NCBI RefSeq assembly: GCF_027923465.1
Contig: NZ_BRLB01000012.1
Location: 103,998 to 167,997, forward strand
Length of the DNA: 64,000 bases
Source: Vallitalea longa
GTDB lineage: Bacteria; Bacillota; Clostridia; Lachnospirales; Vallitaleaceae
Reading direction: 5' to 3'
Shown: positions 44,201-53,125 of the stretch, piece by piece
How the letters are laid out: each line of letters opens with the position of its first letter
Numbering within the stretch: the first letter of the stretch is position 1
Notes under the pieces: model-generated
Databases searched by the model: none
What the model saw: the letters and a program-made list of their open reading frames with translations, nothing else
Told to the model about the DNA's origin: nothing
Translations under genes and position numbers: made by a program

Positions 44201-44736
44201 AACCTACAGAAGGTATTTGGACTATTACCGTTTATGGAGACCTGATAGTAAATGGAAGAATAGATGTTTGGATACCTAGAAAAGGGTGGGTAGAAGAAGA
44301 AACACAATTCTTACTGCCAGATCCATTTACAACAATTACAGACCCATCATCAGGTATAGGACTTTTATCAGTAGGAGCATATGATCATAGATCTGGTAGT
44401 TTGTATCTATCATCAGGAAGAGGATTGACAAGGGATGAAGTTCTAAAACCAGATTTGGTTGCTCCTGGTGTTGGTGTTGTTGGTCCGTTACCAGATAATA
44501 CATACGGACCAATGGTAGGAACGAGCATAAGTGCTGCAATAACAGGAGGAGCAGCAGCATTATTACTGGAATGGGGAATAATTAAGGGGAATGATCCTAC
44601 TATGGATACTGGTAAGGTAAGAAATTATTTGATTAGGGGAGCTAAGAGAAAAAGATCCATCAAATATCCAAATAGCGAATGGGGGTATGGAGAGCTTGAT
44701 CTTCTTGGGGCTTTTCGAGCTATTAGGGGAAGTTGA
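41221..44736 (+). CDS. Double-domain Csp-type subtilisin-like serine protease (S8)
   Basis: A 1171-residue protein made of two complete Csp-like subtilase units. Unit 1 has a prodomain (residues about 10-100) and triad Asp131 (DSGIDYSHPDF), His201 (GHGTHVAG) and Ser516 (GTSMATPF). A linker-prodomain (about 590-690) leads to unit 2 with Asp711 (DSGIDYTDKIF), His778 (GHGTFLAG) and Ser1102 (GTSISAAI). No signal peptide is seen, as in Clostridium Csp spore-germination proteases. C. difficile CspBA is a comparable fusion, but its second unit has lost catalytic residues; here both triads are present. RBS GAGGGGGAG selects ATG at 41221. A role in germination is inference. Confidence 0.9.
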   Translation: MDNNQKVDDRLNLAVDLTSDERLYTTDLNVGYNEEANTWELIVKYNGQIIDIPEIVALTEDIEQLTMDYAIVTIKEENIDMFASFPEIEYVEKPSSLFFNLETSLRAACITSVQNVFPRLKGKGVLLGIIDSGIDYSHPDFRNEDGTTRIISIWDQSIAGNPPKGFSEGTEYTSEQINEALTKTNKFERLEIVPSDDFLGHGTHVAGIAGGNGRASNRQYIGVAPEAEFIIVKLGRRGQESFPSTTEIMRAIVYVINKAEELGRPVSINLSFGNNYGPHDGKSLFETFIDNMASEWKNVISVGSGNEGSTALHTSGSLNEGEEKEIEIAIFTGEPNITIQLWKAYSDAINISITAPNGVSSGFVTPILGKQQFNLDRTKVLLYYGEPSPFNLDQQIYIELIPQAGRYITDGIWKITLQADTIVSGNYDMWLPGSVGKDTKFLQPTVDTTLTMPSTANKVITVGAYDPATGSLAPFSGRGYTRRSNTITVKPDLVAPGVNIVSTFPGGGYDSLSGTSMATPFVTGAAALLMEWGIVKGNDPYLYGEKVKSYLQRSANRNEDLFDYPNNMWGYGTLCLANVFKDITTVEINEYIKQTDIINKEIDDRSSIEECKKAVMSEEYFDLLIEYESIEDIYERYNPQCIQILDDQYAIVHIYIGDDCRGIIDKVNLSEIPHCFGPYAISALEDAGILSFHTQPYVPLRGKGVIIGIIDSGIDYTDKIFRYEDNTTKILSIWDQTIEGSPPEGFVFGTEYTEEDINNAIQVDDPFSIVPTVDNTGHGTFLAGMAAGREDRDNNFVGAAPDASLIVVKLKKAKKCLRDFYLIEDSVESVYQSTDVILAAKYIRELSSRLQMPLSIIIGLGSNQGAHDGSSITEGYLTSIARRIGNTVTVAVGNESNLAHHYRGQFEEEDEYKNVEIKVPPNEPGFTFNIWSNAPDKISISITSPTGEFIDRIPATLAKTEEIKFLLEKTVIYVEYQLSEGRTGDEVIFVRMQEPTEGIWTITVYGDLIVNGRIDVWIPRKGWVEEETQFLLPDPFTTITDPSSGIGLLSVGAYDHRSGSLYLSSGRGLTRDEVLKPDLVAPGVGVVGPLPDNTYGPMVGTSISAAITGGAAALLLEWGIIKGNDPTMDTGKVRNYLIRGAKRKRSIKYPNSEWGYGELDLLGAFRAIRGS

Positions 44737-44935
44737 TAAAAAATGATTAATATTTTGTAATTATTATGGTATAATATGAATGATATAATTTTTTTAACAA
44801 GTAAGTGATAAGGATTATAATGCTTATATTCTATGTCCAAATAGATATCAAGTATTATAATCCATTAATTTTACAACTCGACTTTTACTATAATCCAATG
44901 AAATTATAGTAAATTGCATGGATTGGAGTAGACGA

Positions 44936-46195
44936 ATGAAAAGGTTATTTATGATAGTAATGATAATAACTATAACAGTTGTATTTTCTGGATGTAGTTC
45001 TAATAAAGATGCTATTAAGATAAATCAGGAGGGATACAAATATTATTCACAGGGGGAGTATAAACAAGCTCTTGAAAAATATAATGAAGCTATAGAGAAA
45101 TACCCTGATTTTTCCACATCATATGCTAATAGAGCCATACTCTATTTTGAATTGGGAGATCATGAAGAATCTTTAGCAGATATAGATAAAGCGATAAGTA
45201 TTAATGATAAGGATGCTGTAGCATATAGTAATAGAGGATATATTAATCTTGCTCTTGGAGAAACAACAAAGGCAATAGAAGATTTGGATAAAGCAATAGA
45301 ACTAAAAAAATATTTTGATGATGAAGAATCACTAGCATTGACATATACAACTAGAGGTACGGCATATGGATTGATTGGAGATTATGAAGAAGGAATAGAG
45401 TCTTTAGATAAAGCATTGAAAATAAATAAAAATGATAAAACAATATATAATGCAAAAGGAATATTATACAAAGATTGGGGTAAATATGAAGAGGCCCTAG
45501 AAAGTTATGATGAAGCTCTATCAATAGATTCATCCTATGCTTATGCATATGCTAATAGAGCATTTGTCTTCTTCATTAAGGAAGAATATGATAAAGCATT
45601 AGCTGATGTAAATACAGCTATAGATATTAATCCTTTGATACCACAGGCATATAATACACAAGCACTTATTTATAGTAAAAAAGGTGATAGCGATACTGCT
45701 ATACAGATATATGATTTTCTTTTGAGTAAGTGGAATAATTATGCAGATGCATATATTGGAAGAGGTAATGAATATTTCAACAAAAAAGAATATGGTCAAG
45801 CTCTAATTAATTATTCTGTAGCAGCTGATTATGGAAATAAAGATGCACTAGCCCAAAAAGGGTATCTTCATGAATACTTAGACCAAAATGAAGAAGCTGT
45901 AGAAGCTTTTAAAGAATATTTGGAGTCAAAACCTAATAATTATACTATCATCATAGAGATAGGTGATTTATATCAAAAATTAGAAGAATATGATAAATCT
46001 ATAGAATATTATGATCAAGCAATAAAGATAAAACCTGATATATATCAAAGCTATTTCAAGAAAGGTTTGTCTTTAGAATACTTAGAAAAATATGAGGAGG
46101 CGCTTGAAATGTTCAATAAAGTTCTAGAAATTGATGAAAAGCAGGTAGATGCAAAAAATGAAATTGAATTAATTGATAAGAAACTAAAAAGGTAG
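44936..46195 (+). CDS. TPR-repeat lipoprotein
   Basis: A 419-residue lipoprotein (lipobox FSGC with the lipidated Cys near residue 20, after MKRLFMIVMIITITV) followed by about eleven tandem tetratricopeptide repeats that fill the rest, with the usual pattern of A-x3-Y and E-x-Y-x-x-A units. It is a helical solenoid on the outer face of the membrane, probably for protein-protein contacts. RBS GGAGTAG supports ATG at 44936. No partner is evident from context; hflX follows 41 bases on. Confidence 0.87.
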   Translation: MKRLFMIVMIITITVVFSGCSSNKDAIKINQEGYKYYSQGEYKQALEKYNEAIEKYPDFSTSYANRAILYFELGDHEESLADIDKAISINDKDAVAYSNRGYINLALGETTKAIEDLDKAIELKKYFDDEESLALTYTTRGTAYGLIGDYEEGIESLDKALKINKNDKTIYNAKGILYKDWGKYEEALESYDEALSIDSSYAYAYANRAFVFFIKEEYDKALADVNTAIDINPLIPQAYNTQALIYSKKGDSDTAIQIYDFLLSKWNNYADAYIGRGNEYFNKKEYGQALINYSVAADYGNKDALAQKGYLHEYLDQNEEAVEAFKEYLESKPNNYTIIIEIGDLYQKLEEYDKSIEYYDQAIKIKPDIYQSYFKKGLSLEYLEKYEEALEMFNKVLEIDEKQVDAKNEIELIDKKLKR

Positions 46196-46236
46196 ATCAA
46201 CAACCTATCCCTTAGTTTCTATAGGAGGAATTAGTA

Positions 46237-47517
46237 ATGCCAGAGAAGCACTTTGAAATTGAAAAGGAATATGTGGATAGAGTAATTCTAGTTGGTGTAG
46301 CTACCAGGGAAAATGAATCTTATATAATTGAATCACTTGATGAACTTCAAGAGTTAGCTACAACTGCTGGAGCGATAACTCTAGAAAAAGTTATACAAAA
46401 CAGAGAAAGTGTTCATCCAGGAACTTACTTGGGAAAAGGAAAAATAGATGAAATAAAAAGCCTAATCCATGAATTGGATGCCAGCGGAATAATAAGTGAC
46501 GACGAATTATCCCCTGCTCAATTAAAGAATCTAGAAGATGCTTTAGAAGTAAAGATAATGGATAGAACCATGTTAATTCTAGATATTTTTGCTAAAAGAG
46601 CTCAGACGAGAGAGGGTATAATTCAAGTTGAATTAGCACAGCTTCAATACAGATTGTCAAGATTAGCTGGTATAGGAACGACTTTATCAAGACTTGGTGG
46701 TGGTATAGGTACAAGAGGACCAGGGGAAAAAAAATTAGAAACTGATAGACGGCATATAAGAAATAGTATAACCCAGCTAAAAAAAGAATTGCAAGATGTC
46801 AAGAATCACAGAGATCTAATTAGAGAAAGAAGAAAGAAACAAGGAAAAGTCAAGATAGCGATTGTTGGGTATACTAATGCAGGAAAATCAACATTATTGA
46901 ATAAAGTAACAGATGCAGAGGTTTTATCAGAAGATAAATTATTTGCTACACTTGATCCTACAACTAGGCAATTAGTATTGCCTAACAAAACAGAAGTTTT
47001 ATTAACAGATACTGTAGGTTTCATTAGAAAGTTACCGCATCATCTTATAAAAGCGTTTCATTCTACATTAGAAGAGGCTGTTGTAGCAGATATTTTAATT
47101 CATGTTGTCGATAGTTCTAATCCTCAGGCCGAAAGTCATATAAAAGTTGTTTATGAAACCTTAGAAGAGTTAGGTGCTACTGGTAAAACTGTAATAACGA
47201 TTTTCAATAAAATAGATAAGCCAGAAAGTAATAAATATCTTCAAGATAATAATGCATATAAAACACTAAGGGTTTCTGTAAAAGAAGGAATCGGATTAGA
47301 TGAACTATTAGATGTAATAGAAAAAAGAATTCAGCAAGACAAGAAATTCATAAAAGGAATAATTCCATATGATAATGGAAATCTATTAAATCAGATACGT
47401 ACTACAGGACAAATAATTAATGAAGAATATAAAAATGAAGGTACTTATATAGAAGCTTATGTGGATTCAAAAACTTATGGGGAAATAAACAAAAATGAGA
47501 CTAAATTACTAATATAA
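46237..47517 (+). CDS. hflX: Ribosome-associated GTPase HflX
   Basis: A 426-residue translational GTPase that splits stalled or hibernating ribosomes. The N-terminal HflX domain (residues about 10-200) contains HPGTYLGKGKIDEI and GGIGTRGPGEKKLETDRR. The G domain has G1 GYTNAGKSTL, G3 DTVGFIRKLPHHL and G4 NKID. RBS AGGAGGAA. It may be co-transcribed with the TPR lipoprotein gene. A terminator follows. Confidence 0.96.
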   Translation: MPEKHFEIEKEYVDRVILVGVATRENESYIIESLDELQELATTAGAITLEKVIQNRESVHPGTYLGKGKIDEIKSLIHELDASGIISDDELSPAQLKNLEDALEVKIMDRTMLILDIFAKRAQTREGIIQVELAQLQYRLSRLAGIGTTLSRLGGGIGTRGPGEKKLETDRRHIRNSITQLKKELQDVKNHRDLIRERRKKQGKVKIAIVGYTNAGKSTLLNKVTDAEVLSEDKLFATLDPTTRQLVLPNKTEVLLTDTVGFIRKLPHHLIKAFHSTLEEAVVADILIHVVDSSNPQAESHIKVVYETLEELGATGKTVITIFNKIDKPESNKYLQDNNAYKTLRVSVKEGIGLDELLDVIEKRIQQDKKFIKGIIPYDNGNLLNQIRTTGQIINEEYKNEGTYIEAYVDSKTYGEINKNETKLLI

Positions 47518-47536
47518 ATTTAATTGCTAAAAAATC

Positions 47537-47591
47537 AACCACCAAATATTGTGACAAGATATAATTCGATTTACAATATTGGTGGTTTTAA
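47537..47591 (+). terminator. Terminator after hflX
   Basis: AACCACCAAATATTGT (47537-47552) pairs with ACAATATTGGTGGTT (47573-47587) with one bulged A, followed by TTTAATT. Confidence 0.75.
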
Positions 47592-47679
47592 TTGGCAAAA
47601 AGGACTTATTTCTATCAATGAGTATTGTAAAATATAGCAGAAAACTACATATATCATAGTATTTATAGCCTATTCGCAT

Positions 47680-47727
47680 ATACTACATATAGTGTTTTTT
47701 GAATTAAGTAGATACATTATGTAGTGT
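47680..47727 (+). promoter_or_regulatory. Pair of NrdR boxes upstream of nrdD
   Basis: ATACTACATATAGTGT (47680-47695) and ATACATTATGTAGTGT (47712-47727) both resemble the NrdR consensus acaCwAtATaTwGtgt. Their centres are 32 bases apart, about three helical turns, which is the usual tandem spacing for the ribonucleotide-reductase repressor NrdR. Confidence 0.75.
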
Positions 47728-47735
47728 TTTTCGTG

Positions 47736-47764
47736 TTGACTACTATGGGCATATATGGTATATT
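47736..47764 (+). promoter_or_regulatory. Sigma-A promoter of nrdD
   Basis: TTGACT (47736-47741) and TATATT (47759-47764) with a 17-base spacer. The NrdR boxes end eight bases before the -35. Confidence 0.75.
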
Positions 47765-47796
47765 ATTATTAATTCGCAAGAGAGAGGAGACTAGCA

Positions 47797-50175
47797 ATGT
47801 TTGACGTTGTTAAAAGAGATGGTAAAATAAGTAAATTTGATTTCATCAAGATTAAGGAAGCTATTACAAAAGCATTTAAGGCTACCGATAAGAATTATAC
47901 AGAAGAAATACTTGATATTTTAGTGCTAAGAGTTACATCTGATTTCCAAAATAAAATTAAAGATTCAAAAATCACAGTTGAGGATGTACAAGATAGTGTG
48001 GAGAAAGTTCTAGAACAAACAGGTTATACAGATGTAGCAAAAGCTTATATATTATATAGAAAACAAAGAGAAAAAATAAGAAATATGAAATCCACAATAC
48101 TTGACTATAAAGAAATAGTCAATAGTTATGTTAAGGAAGAAGACTGGAGGGTAAAAGAAAACTCGACAGTAACATATTCTGTAGGTGGACTTATATTACA
48201 TAACTCAGGCGCAATAACAGCTAATTACTGGTTATCTGAAATATATGATGAAGAAATTGCAAAATCTCACAGAAGTGGAGATATACATATTCATGACTTA
48301 TCTATGTTAACAGGATATTGTGCAGGGTGGTCATTAAAACAATTAATTCAAGATGGTCTTGGTGGTGTTCCAGGAAAAATTACATCTTCTCCAGCAAGTC
48401 ATTTATCTACTCTTTGCAATCAAATGGTTAATTTCCTAGGAATAATGCAAAATGAGTGGGCAGGTGCACAGGCATTCTCTTCTTTCGATACATATTTAGC
48501 TCCTTTCGTTAAAGTTGATAGTCTTACATATAAAGAAACAAAACAATGTATTCAATCATTTGTTTTTGGTGTAAATACTCCAAGTAGATGGGGAACTCAA
48601 TCTCCATTCTCTAATATTACACTTGATTGGATAGTACCTAATGACCTTGGAGGTTTACCTGCTATAGTTTCAGGTGAAGAACAAGAATTTACATATGGTG
48701 AGTGTCAAAAAGAAATGGATATGATTAACAAGGCATTTATTGAGATTATGATAGAAGGAGATGCCAATGGAAGAGGTTTCCAATATCCTATTCCAACATA
48801 TTCCATAACAAAAGATTTTAATTGGGATGAAACAGAAAACAATAAATTGTTATTTGAAATGACTGCAAAATATGGAACTCCATATTTCAGTAATTATGTA
48901 AATAGTGATATGGAACCAAGCGATATAAGAAGTATGTGTTGCAGATTAAGACTTGATCTAAGAGAACTTAGAAAGAAACAAGGTGGATATTTCGGTTCTG
49001 GAGAAAGCACTGGTTCAGTTGGTGTTGTTACTATTAATATGCCAAGAATAGCTTATCTATCTAATAATGAAGAAGAATTCTATCAGAGATTGGATAAGAT
49101 GATGGATATATCAGCACGCTCACTTAAGATTAAAAGGCAAGTAATAACTAAGTTATTGGTTGAAGGACTATATCCATATACTAAGAAGTATCTTGGTAAC
49201 TTTGAGAGCCATTTTTCAACTATAGGTTTAGTTGGAATGAATGAAGCTACTCTCAATGCTAAATGGATTAATGGAGATATAACTAAAGAAGATGCTAGAA
49301 AGTTTGCTCTTAACGTACTAGATCATATGAGAAATAGACTTTCAGATTATCAAGAACAATATGGTGATTTATATAATTTAGAAGCTACACCAGCAGAATC
49401 AACAAGTTATAGATTAGCGAAACATGATATAATGAAATATGGTGATATAATAACATCAGGAAAAGAAGGAGAAACTCCTTATTATACCAACAGTACCCAT
49501 TTACCTGTTAACTATACAGCAGATGTGTTTGATGCTCTTGATATGCAGGATGAATTCCAGAACAAATATACATCAGGAACTGTATTCCATGCATTCTTAG
49601 GAGAAAAACTACCTGATTGGAAGGCAGCAGCTCAATTAGTTAAGACAATTGCTGAGAATTATACTTTGCCTTATTACACAATTTCACCTACATATTCTGT
49701 GTGTAAATCACATGGATATATCGCAGGAGAAAAATACACATGTCCAGAGTGTGGAGCAACAACAGAAGTTTATAGTAGAATCACTGGATATTATAGACCG
49801 GTACAACATTGGAATGATGGTAAAGCACAGGAATTTAAAGATAGAAAAGAATATAAGCCTGAGGAGTCAATGCTAAAAGTAGTTCATACTGATTCAAAGA
49901 CCCATGAAGAGGTTGCAGTAACATGTGATACAGATAATGATGCAGAGAAATTATTGTTCACTACAAAAACATGTCCTAATTGTCATATTGCAAAGCAATA
50001 TTTAGAGAATAAAAGTGTTAAGATAATTGATGCTGAAGAACATGCAGAACTTGCAATGAAATATAAAATAAGAACAGCACCAACACTTATTGTTATTGAT
50101 GAGGATAATGTTAATATATATATGGGGTTATCTGATATTAAGAAGTATGCTGAGAATGATAAATTAGAGGCTTAA
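47797..50175 (+). CDS. nrdD: Anaerobic (class III) ribonucleoside-triphosphate reductase with C-terminal glutaredoxin-like domain
   Basis: A 792-residue glycyl-radical enzyme reducing NTPs to dNTPs without oxygen. It has an ATP-cone (residues 3-95), a large catalytic barrel, a zinc site (CxxC in YTCPECGA, paired with an upstream Cys) and the radical loop RITGYYRPVQHWN with Gly664. Residues about 715-792 form a glutaredoxin/NrdH-like domain with CPNC (Cys726, Cys729) and a cis-Pro TAPTLIV. This suggests a thiol-dependent (not formate-dependent) enzyme carrying its own reductant. RBS AGAGGAG. The activase gene nrdG is not next to it; thyA and folA follow. Confidence 0.93.
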   Translation: MFDVVKRDGKISKFDFIKIKEAITKAFKATDKNYTEEILDILVLRVTSDFQNKIKDSKITVEDVQDSVEKVLEQTGYTDVAKAYILYRKQREKIRNMKSTILDYKEIVNSYVKEEDWRVKENSTVTYSVGGLILHNSGAITANYWLSEIYDEEIAKSHRSGDIHIHDLSMLTGYCAGWSLKQLIQDGLGGVPGKITSSPASHLSTLCNQMVNFLGIMQNEWAGAQAFSSFDTYLAPFVKVDSLTYKETKQCIQSFVFGVNTPSRWGTQSPFSNITLDWIVPNDLGGLPAIVSGEEQEFTYGECQKEMDMINKAFIEIMIEGDANGRGFQYPIPTYSITKDFNWDETENNKLLFEMTAKYGTPYFSNYVNSDMEPSDIRSMCCRLRLDLRELRKKQGGYFGSGESTGSVGVVTINMPRIAYLSNNEEEFYQRLDKMMDISARSLKIKRQVITKLLVEGLYPYTKKYLGNFESHFSTIGLVGMNEATLNAKWINGDITKEDARKFALNVLDHMRNRLSDYQEQYGDLYNLEATPAESTSYRLAKHDIMKYGDIITSGKEGETPYYTNSTHLPVNYTADVFDALDMQDEFQNKYTSGTVFHAFLGEKLPDWKAAAQLVKTIAENYTLPYYTISPTYSVCKSHGYIAGEKYTCPECGATTEVYSRITGYYRPVQHWNDGKAQEFKDRKEYKPEESMLKVVHTDSKTHEEVAVTCDTDNDAEKLLFTTKTCPNCHIAKQYLENKSVKIIDAEEHAELAMKYKIRTAPTLIVIDEDNVNIYMGLSDIKKYAENDKLEA

Positions 50176-50203
50176 TTATATATTGATCTATATAAAGTCA
50201 AAG

Positions 50204-50234
50204 ATTGGCAGGATAATGATTCTGCCAATTTTTT
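50204..50234 (+). terminator. Terminator after nrdD
   Basis: ATTGGCAG (50204-50211) pairs with CTGCCAAT (50222-50229), followed by a T-run. Confidence 0.85.
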
Positions 50235-50332
50235 AGATTTTAGTTATGTTATGGTGGACAAGTAGTGATATATAATGTAAGATATAACAAGATTAAATTG
50301 ACTGTATAGTTAAGAAAGGATCGTGAAGTTGC

Positions 50333-51163
50333 ATGAGTATAGCAGATAAGATATTTATTGATATGTGTAGAGATATAATAGATAACGGATATAGTTCACA
50401 AGGACAAGAAGTAAGACCTAGGTGGAATGACGGGACACCAGCCCATACAATCAAGAGATTTGGAATAGTTAATCGTTATAATTTAGCTAAGGAATTTCCT
50501 GTTATCACATTAAGACCTACATATCTAAAGTCAGCTGTAGATGAAATTCTATGGATATGGCAGAGAAAATCCAATAATATACATGATTTGAAAAGTAAGA
50601 TATGGGATAGTTGGGCTGATGAGAATGGTTCTATTGGTAAAGCTTATGGATATCAGTTAGGTATTAAACACAAATATAGTGAGGGAGAATTTGACCAGGT
50701 TGACCGTGTATTATATGACCTTAAAAATAATCCTAGTAGTAGAAGAATTATGACTAACATATATAATCATCAAGATCTTCATGAAATGAATTTATATCCT
50801 TGTGCGTATAGTGTAACTTTTAATGTGACAGGCAATAAACTTAATGCTATACTTAATCAACGTTCTAATGACGTATTAGTAGCTAATAACTGGAATGTTG
50901 TTCAGTATGCTGTTCTAGTTCATATGTTTGCTCAGGTATCAGGTCTAGAAGTTGGCGAATTGGTTCATGTCATTGCAGATGCTCATATTTATGATAGACA
51001 TATACCATTAGTTGAAGAATTGATCACTAGAGAAAGCTACGATGCGCCTAAGTTAATTATAAATCCTGATGTAAAAGATTTTTATGATTTTACTACTGAT
51101 GATTTCAAATTAGAGAATTATAAAAAAGGTGAGCAGATAAAAAATATTCAAGTAGCTGTGTAA
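50333..51163 (+). CDS. thyA: Thymidylate synthase
   Basis: A 276-residue ThyA converting dUMP to dTMP with methylene-tetrahydrofolate. The nucleophile is Cys157 (NLYPCAYSVTFNV), with phosphate-binding SSRRIM and the nucleotide-binding segment QRSNDVLVANNWNVVQY, then DAHIYDRH. The RBS is AAAGGA. The dihydrofolate reductase gene 58 bases on supplies the partner activity that regenerates tetrahydrofolate. Confidence 0.95.
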   Translation: MSIADKIFIDMCRDIIDNGYSSQGQEVRPRWNDGTPAHTIKRFGIVNRYNLAKEFPVITLRPTYLKSAVDEILWIWQRKSNNIHDLKSKIWDSWADENGSIGKAYGYQLGIKHKYSEGEFDQVDRVLYDLKNNPSSRRIMTNIYNHQDLHEMNLYPCAYSVTFNVTGNKLNAILNQRSNDVLVANNWNVVQYAVLVHMFAQVSGLEVGELVHVIADAHIYDRHIPLVEELITRESYDAPKLIINPDVKDFYDFTTDDFKLENYKKGEQIKNIQVAV

Positions 51164-51221
51164 ATTGTTTATAACAGTTAATAGGATGTGGATAAAATTT
51201 ATAATATGAGGGGGATTGTGG

Positions 51222-51716
51222 ATGAATTTAATTGTTGCTGTGGATAATAATTGGGCAGTAGGATATAAAGGTGGATTACTTACATATCTTCCCGGTGATT
51301 TACCTTATTTCAAAGAGAAAACCATGAATAAAGTAGTTGTTATGGGTAGAAAGACTTTGGAGTCGTTACCAAAAGGTAAACCTTTAAAAGGAAGAAAGAA
51401 TGTTATATTAACAAGAGATAAGAATTTTAGTTGTGAAAATACAGTGATTTGTCATAGTAAAGATGAAGTTATTGAATATATTAGACAATTTGAAGCTGAG
51501 GATGTATTAGTAATAGGTGGAGCAGAAATTTATAATTTGTTTATGAATAGCTGTAAGAAAGCTTATGTAACTAGAATATATAGTGAACTTCCTGCTGACA
51601 AGTACATTAATAATATGGATGAGCTTGAGAATTGGGGTATTACTTGGAAAAGTGATATTAATGTACATGAGGGAATAGAGTATCAGTGGACTTTGTATGA
51701 AAATAGGGAAATGTGA
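51222..51716 (+). CDS. folA: Dihydrofolate reductase
   Basis: A 164-residue DHFR reducing dihydrofolate with NADPH. Conserved parts are LIVAVDNNWAVGY, the acidic PGDLPYFK segment, VVVMGRKTLESLP, NVILTRD and the C-terminal VIGGAEIYNLFM. GAGGGGGA places the start at ATG 51222; the in-frame GTG two codons earlier is less well spaced. It completes the thyA-folA pair, both needed for dTMP synthesis alongside nrdD. Confidence 0.95.
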   Translation: MNLIVAVDNNWAVGYKGGLLTYLPGDLPYFKEKTMNKVVVMGRKTLESLPKGKPLKGRKNVILTRDKNFSCENTVICHSKDEVIEYIRQFEAEDVLVIGGAEIYNLFMNSCKKAYVTRIYSELPADKYINNMDELENWGITWKSDINVHEGIEYQWTLYENREM

Positions 51717-51741
51717 TATTATTGATGTGTGGTAATAAGTC

Positions 51742-51812
51742 GGTATAAAGTGTTACAATCATTTGCCTTACCCAAAAAGCGGTCGGTCTGCGTGATTGTA
51801 ACACTTTATACC
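51742..51812. repeat. Perfect 20-base inverted repeat with a GC-rich 31-base loop
   Basis: The arm at 51742-51761 (GGTATAAAGTGTTACAATCA) is the exact reverse complement of 51793-51812. The loop contains CCC, GCGG and GGTCGG and is much richer in G+C than its surroundings. No T-run follows, though a smaller hairpin (CTCTTT/AAAGAG) does. It could be a long terminator-like RNA, an sRNA or a recombination site. Confidence 0.75.
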
Positions 51813-51955
51813 TCTTTCATGAAAAAGAGATTTAGAAGAGCATAGGGTATGTGGAAATGATATTAGTTTGCAGTACAAAAGATTTACATTAATTTAATAA
51901 TATTTTATAAGTTTAGTTAGTTATAGTGTTACTTGACAGAGGTAGTTGAGTAATA

Positions 51956-53125
51956 CTATTTCTTTCTTATAAGTAGGATTGAGGATATTAGTATACCTGC
52001 GCTTATTATTATGAAGGTGTAGTTTGAAAGTATTTCTGAGATATATCCGAAGGCAATATTACCTACGGGTATTAGTATTCCTACAAGTGTAAAATTTACA
52101 GCGAATACCCTTCCTAGATATTTTTCGTCACAGTACAATTGAAGGTAAGTGAAAAACAATACATTGAATTTAGCTAAGAAGTATCCGAATAAGAATACTG
52201 ATAGCATTAAGGCATATGGATGACTAATGGCTGCTATTAATAGGCTAAGGGCTTGAGGTATTGTTGTTTTTATTATGTCAATAGGGTCTACTTCTTTGTT
52301 TTTAGATAAATAAACTGCAAGTGAAGCAATAATGGCTCCAGCCGCTTCAAAGCTTAGGGCAATACCATATAACTTAGGGTCATTTAGTACGACATTGCTA
52401 TAATATGGTAGTAAAACATCGTATCCTGATAAGAATAGATTGGTTATCATAGCGAATATAATTAGTTTGAATATTGTTGTATGTGATTTTAGGTAATAAA
52501 ACCCTTCTTTTATGTTGACAAATAAATCTTTGAATGAAGATTTTGTGTCAGCTTTATTATAAGTATAATCTATAAACATCTCACTTATAGATGATAACAA
52601 GAAGCTTGCACTATTAATTATGAATAGTGTTTTTATTGTTATGAAGTTTAGTGTTAATAAATAAGCGGTTAGTGCAGGTGCAATGATTTTAATTAATTCT
52701 GAGAGATTAGTTAAAACGGCATTTGTTTTTTTTAGTGTTTCTCTTGATATAATAGCAGGAATCAATGCTCTTAATGAAGGAGAAAACATAGCGTTGCATA
52801 TTGATAATGTTATGTTGACTACTAATATTAAAGGTATGTATATTTTAGATACATCTACACATAATGCGAATATCAAACAAACCACAGCACTAATGAAATC
52901 AGTTATAACAATAATACGCTTTTTATTTTTATTATCTGCCAAATAGCCTGCTACGAAATTAAATAGTAGCAAGGGAATATAAGTAACAGCACTAATCCAG
53001 CCTAATAAAGATGCGTTTCGGCTAACGGATATCAACCAACTGTTTAGAGCTATTCTTTGTATGTTATTTCCCATTTTGGATACTGCATTTCCGCTTACTA
53101 AGAGAATATTATTTTTGTATTTCAT
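51956..53125 (-). CDS. Major facilitator superfamily transporter
   Basis: A 389-residue MFS_3-type protein with twelve predicted helices. It begins NNILLVSGNAVSKMGNNIQRIALNSWL and has the loop GYLADNKNKKRIIV. RBS TTGGAGTG on the minus strand. It is divergently arranged with an XRE-TPR regulator gene, a layout common for a transporter controlled by the adjacent regulator. It may export a peptide or drug; the substrate is unknown. It is distinct from the MFS protein at 27064 though of similar type. Confidence 0.87.
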   Translation of the reverse strand: MKYKNNILLVSGNAVSKMGNNIQRIALNSWLISVSRNASLLGWISAVTYIPLLLFNFVAGYLADNKNKKRIIVITDFISAVVCLIFALCVDVSKIYIPLILVVNITLSICNAMFSPSLRALIPAIISRETLKKTNAVLTNLSELIKIIAPALTAYLLTLNFITIKTLFIINSASFLLSSISEMFIDYTYNKADTKSSFKDLFVNIKEGFYYLKSHTTIFKLIIFAMITNLFLSGYDVLLPYYSNVVLNDPKLYGIALSFEAAGAIIASLAVYLSKNKEVDPIDIIKTTIPQALSLLIAAISHPYALMLSVFLFGYFLAKFNVLFFTYLQLYCDEKYLGRVFAVNFTLVGILIPVGNIAFGYISEILSNYTFIIISAGILISSILLIRKK

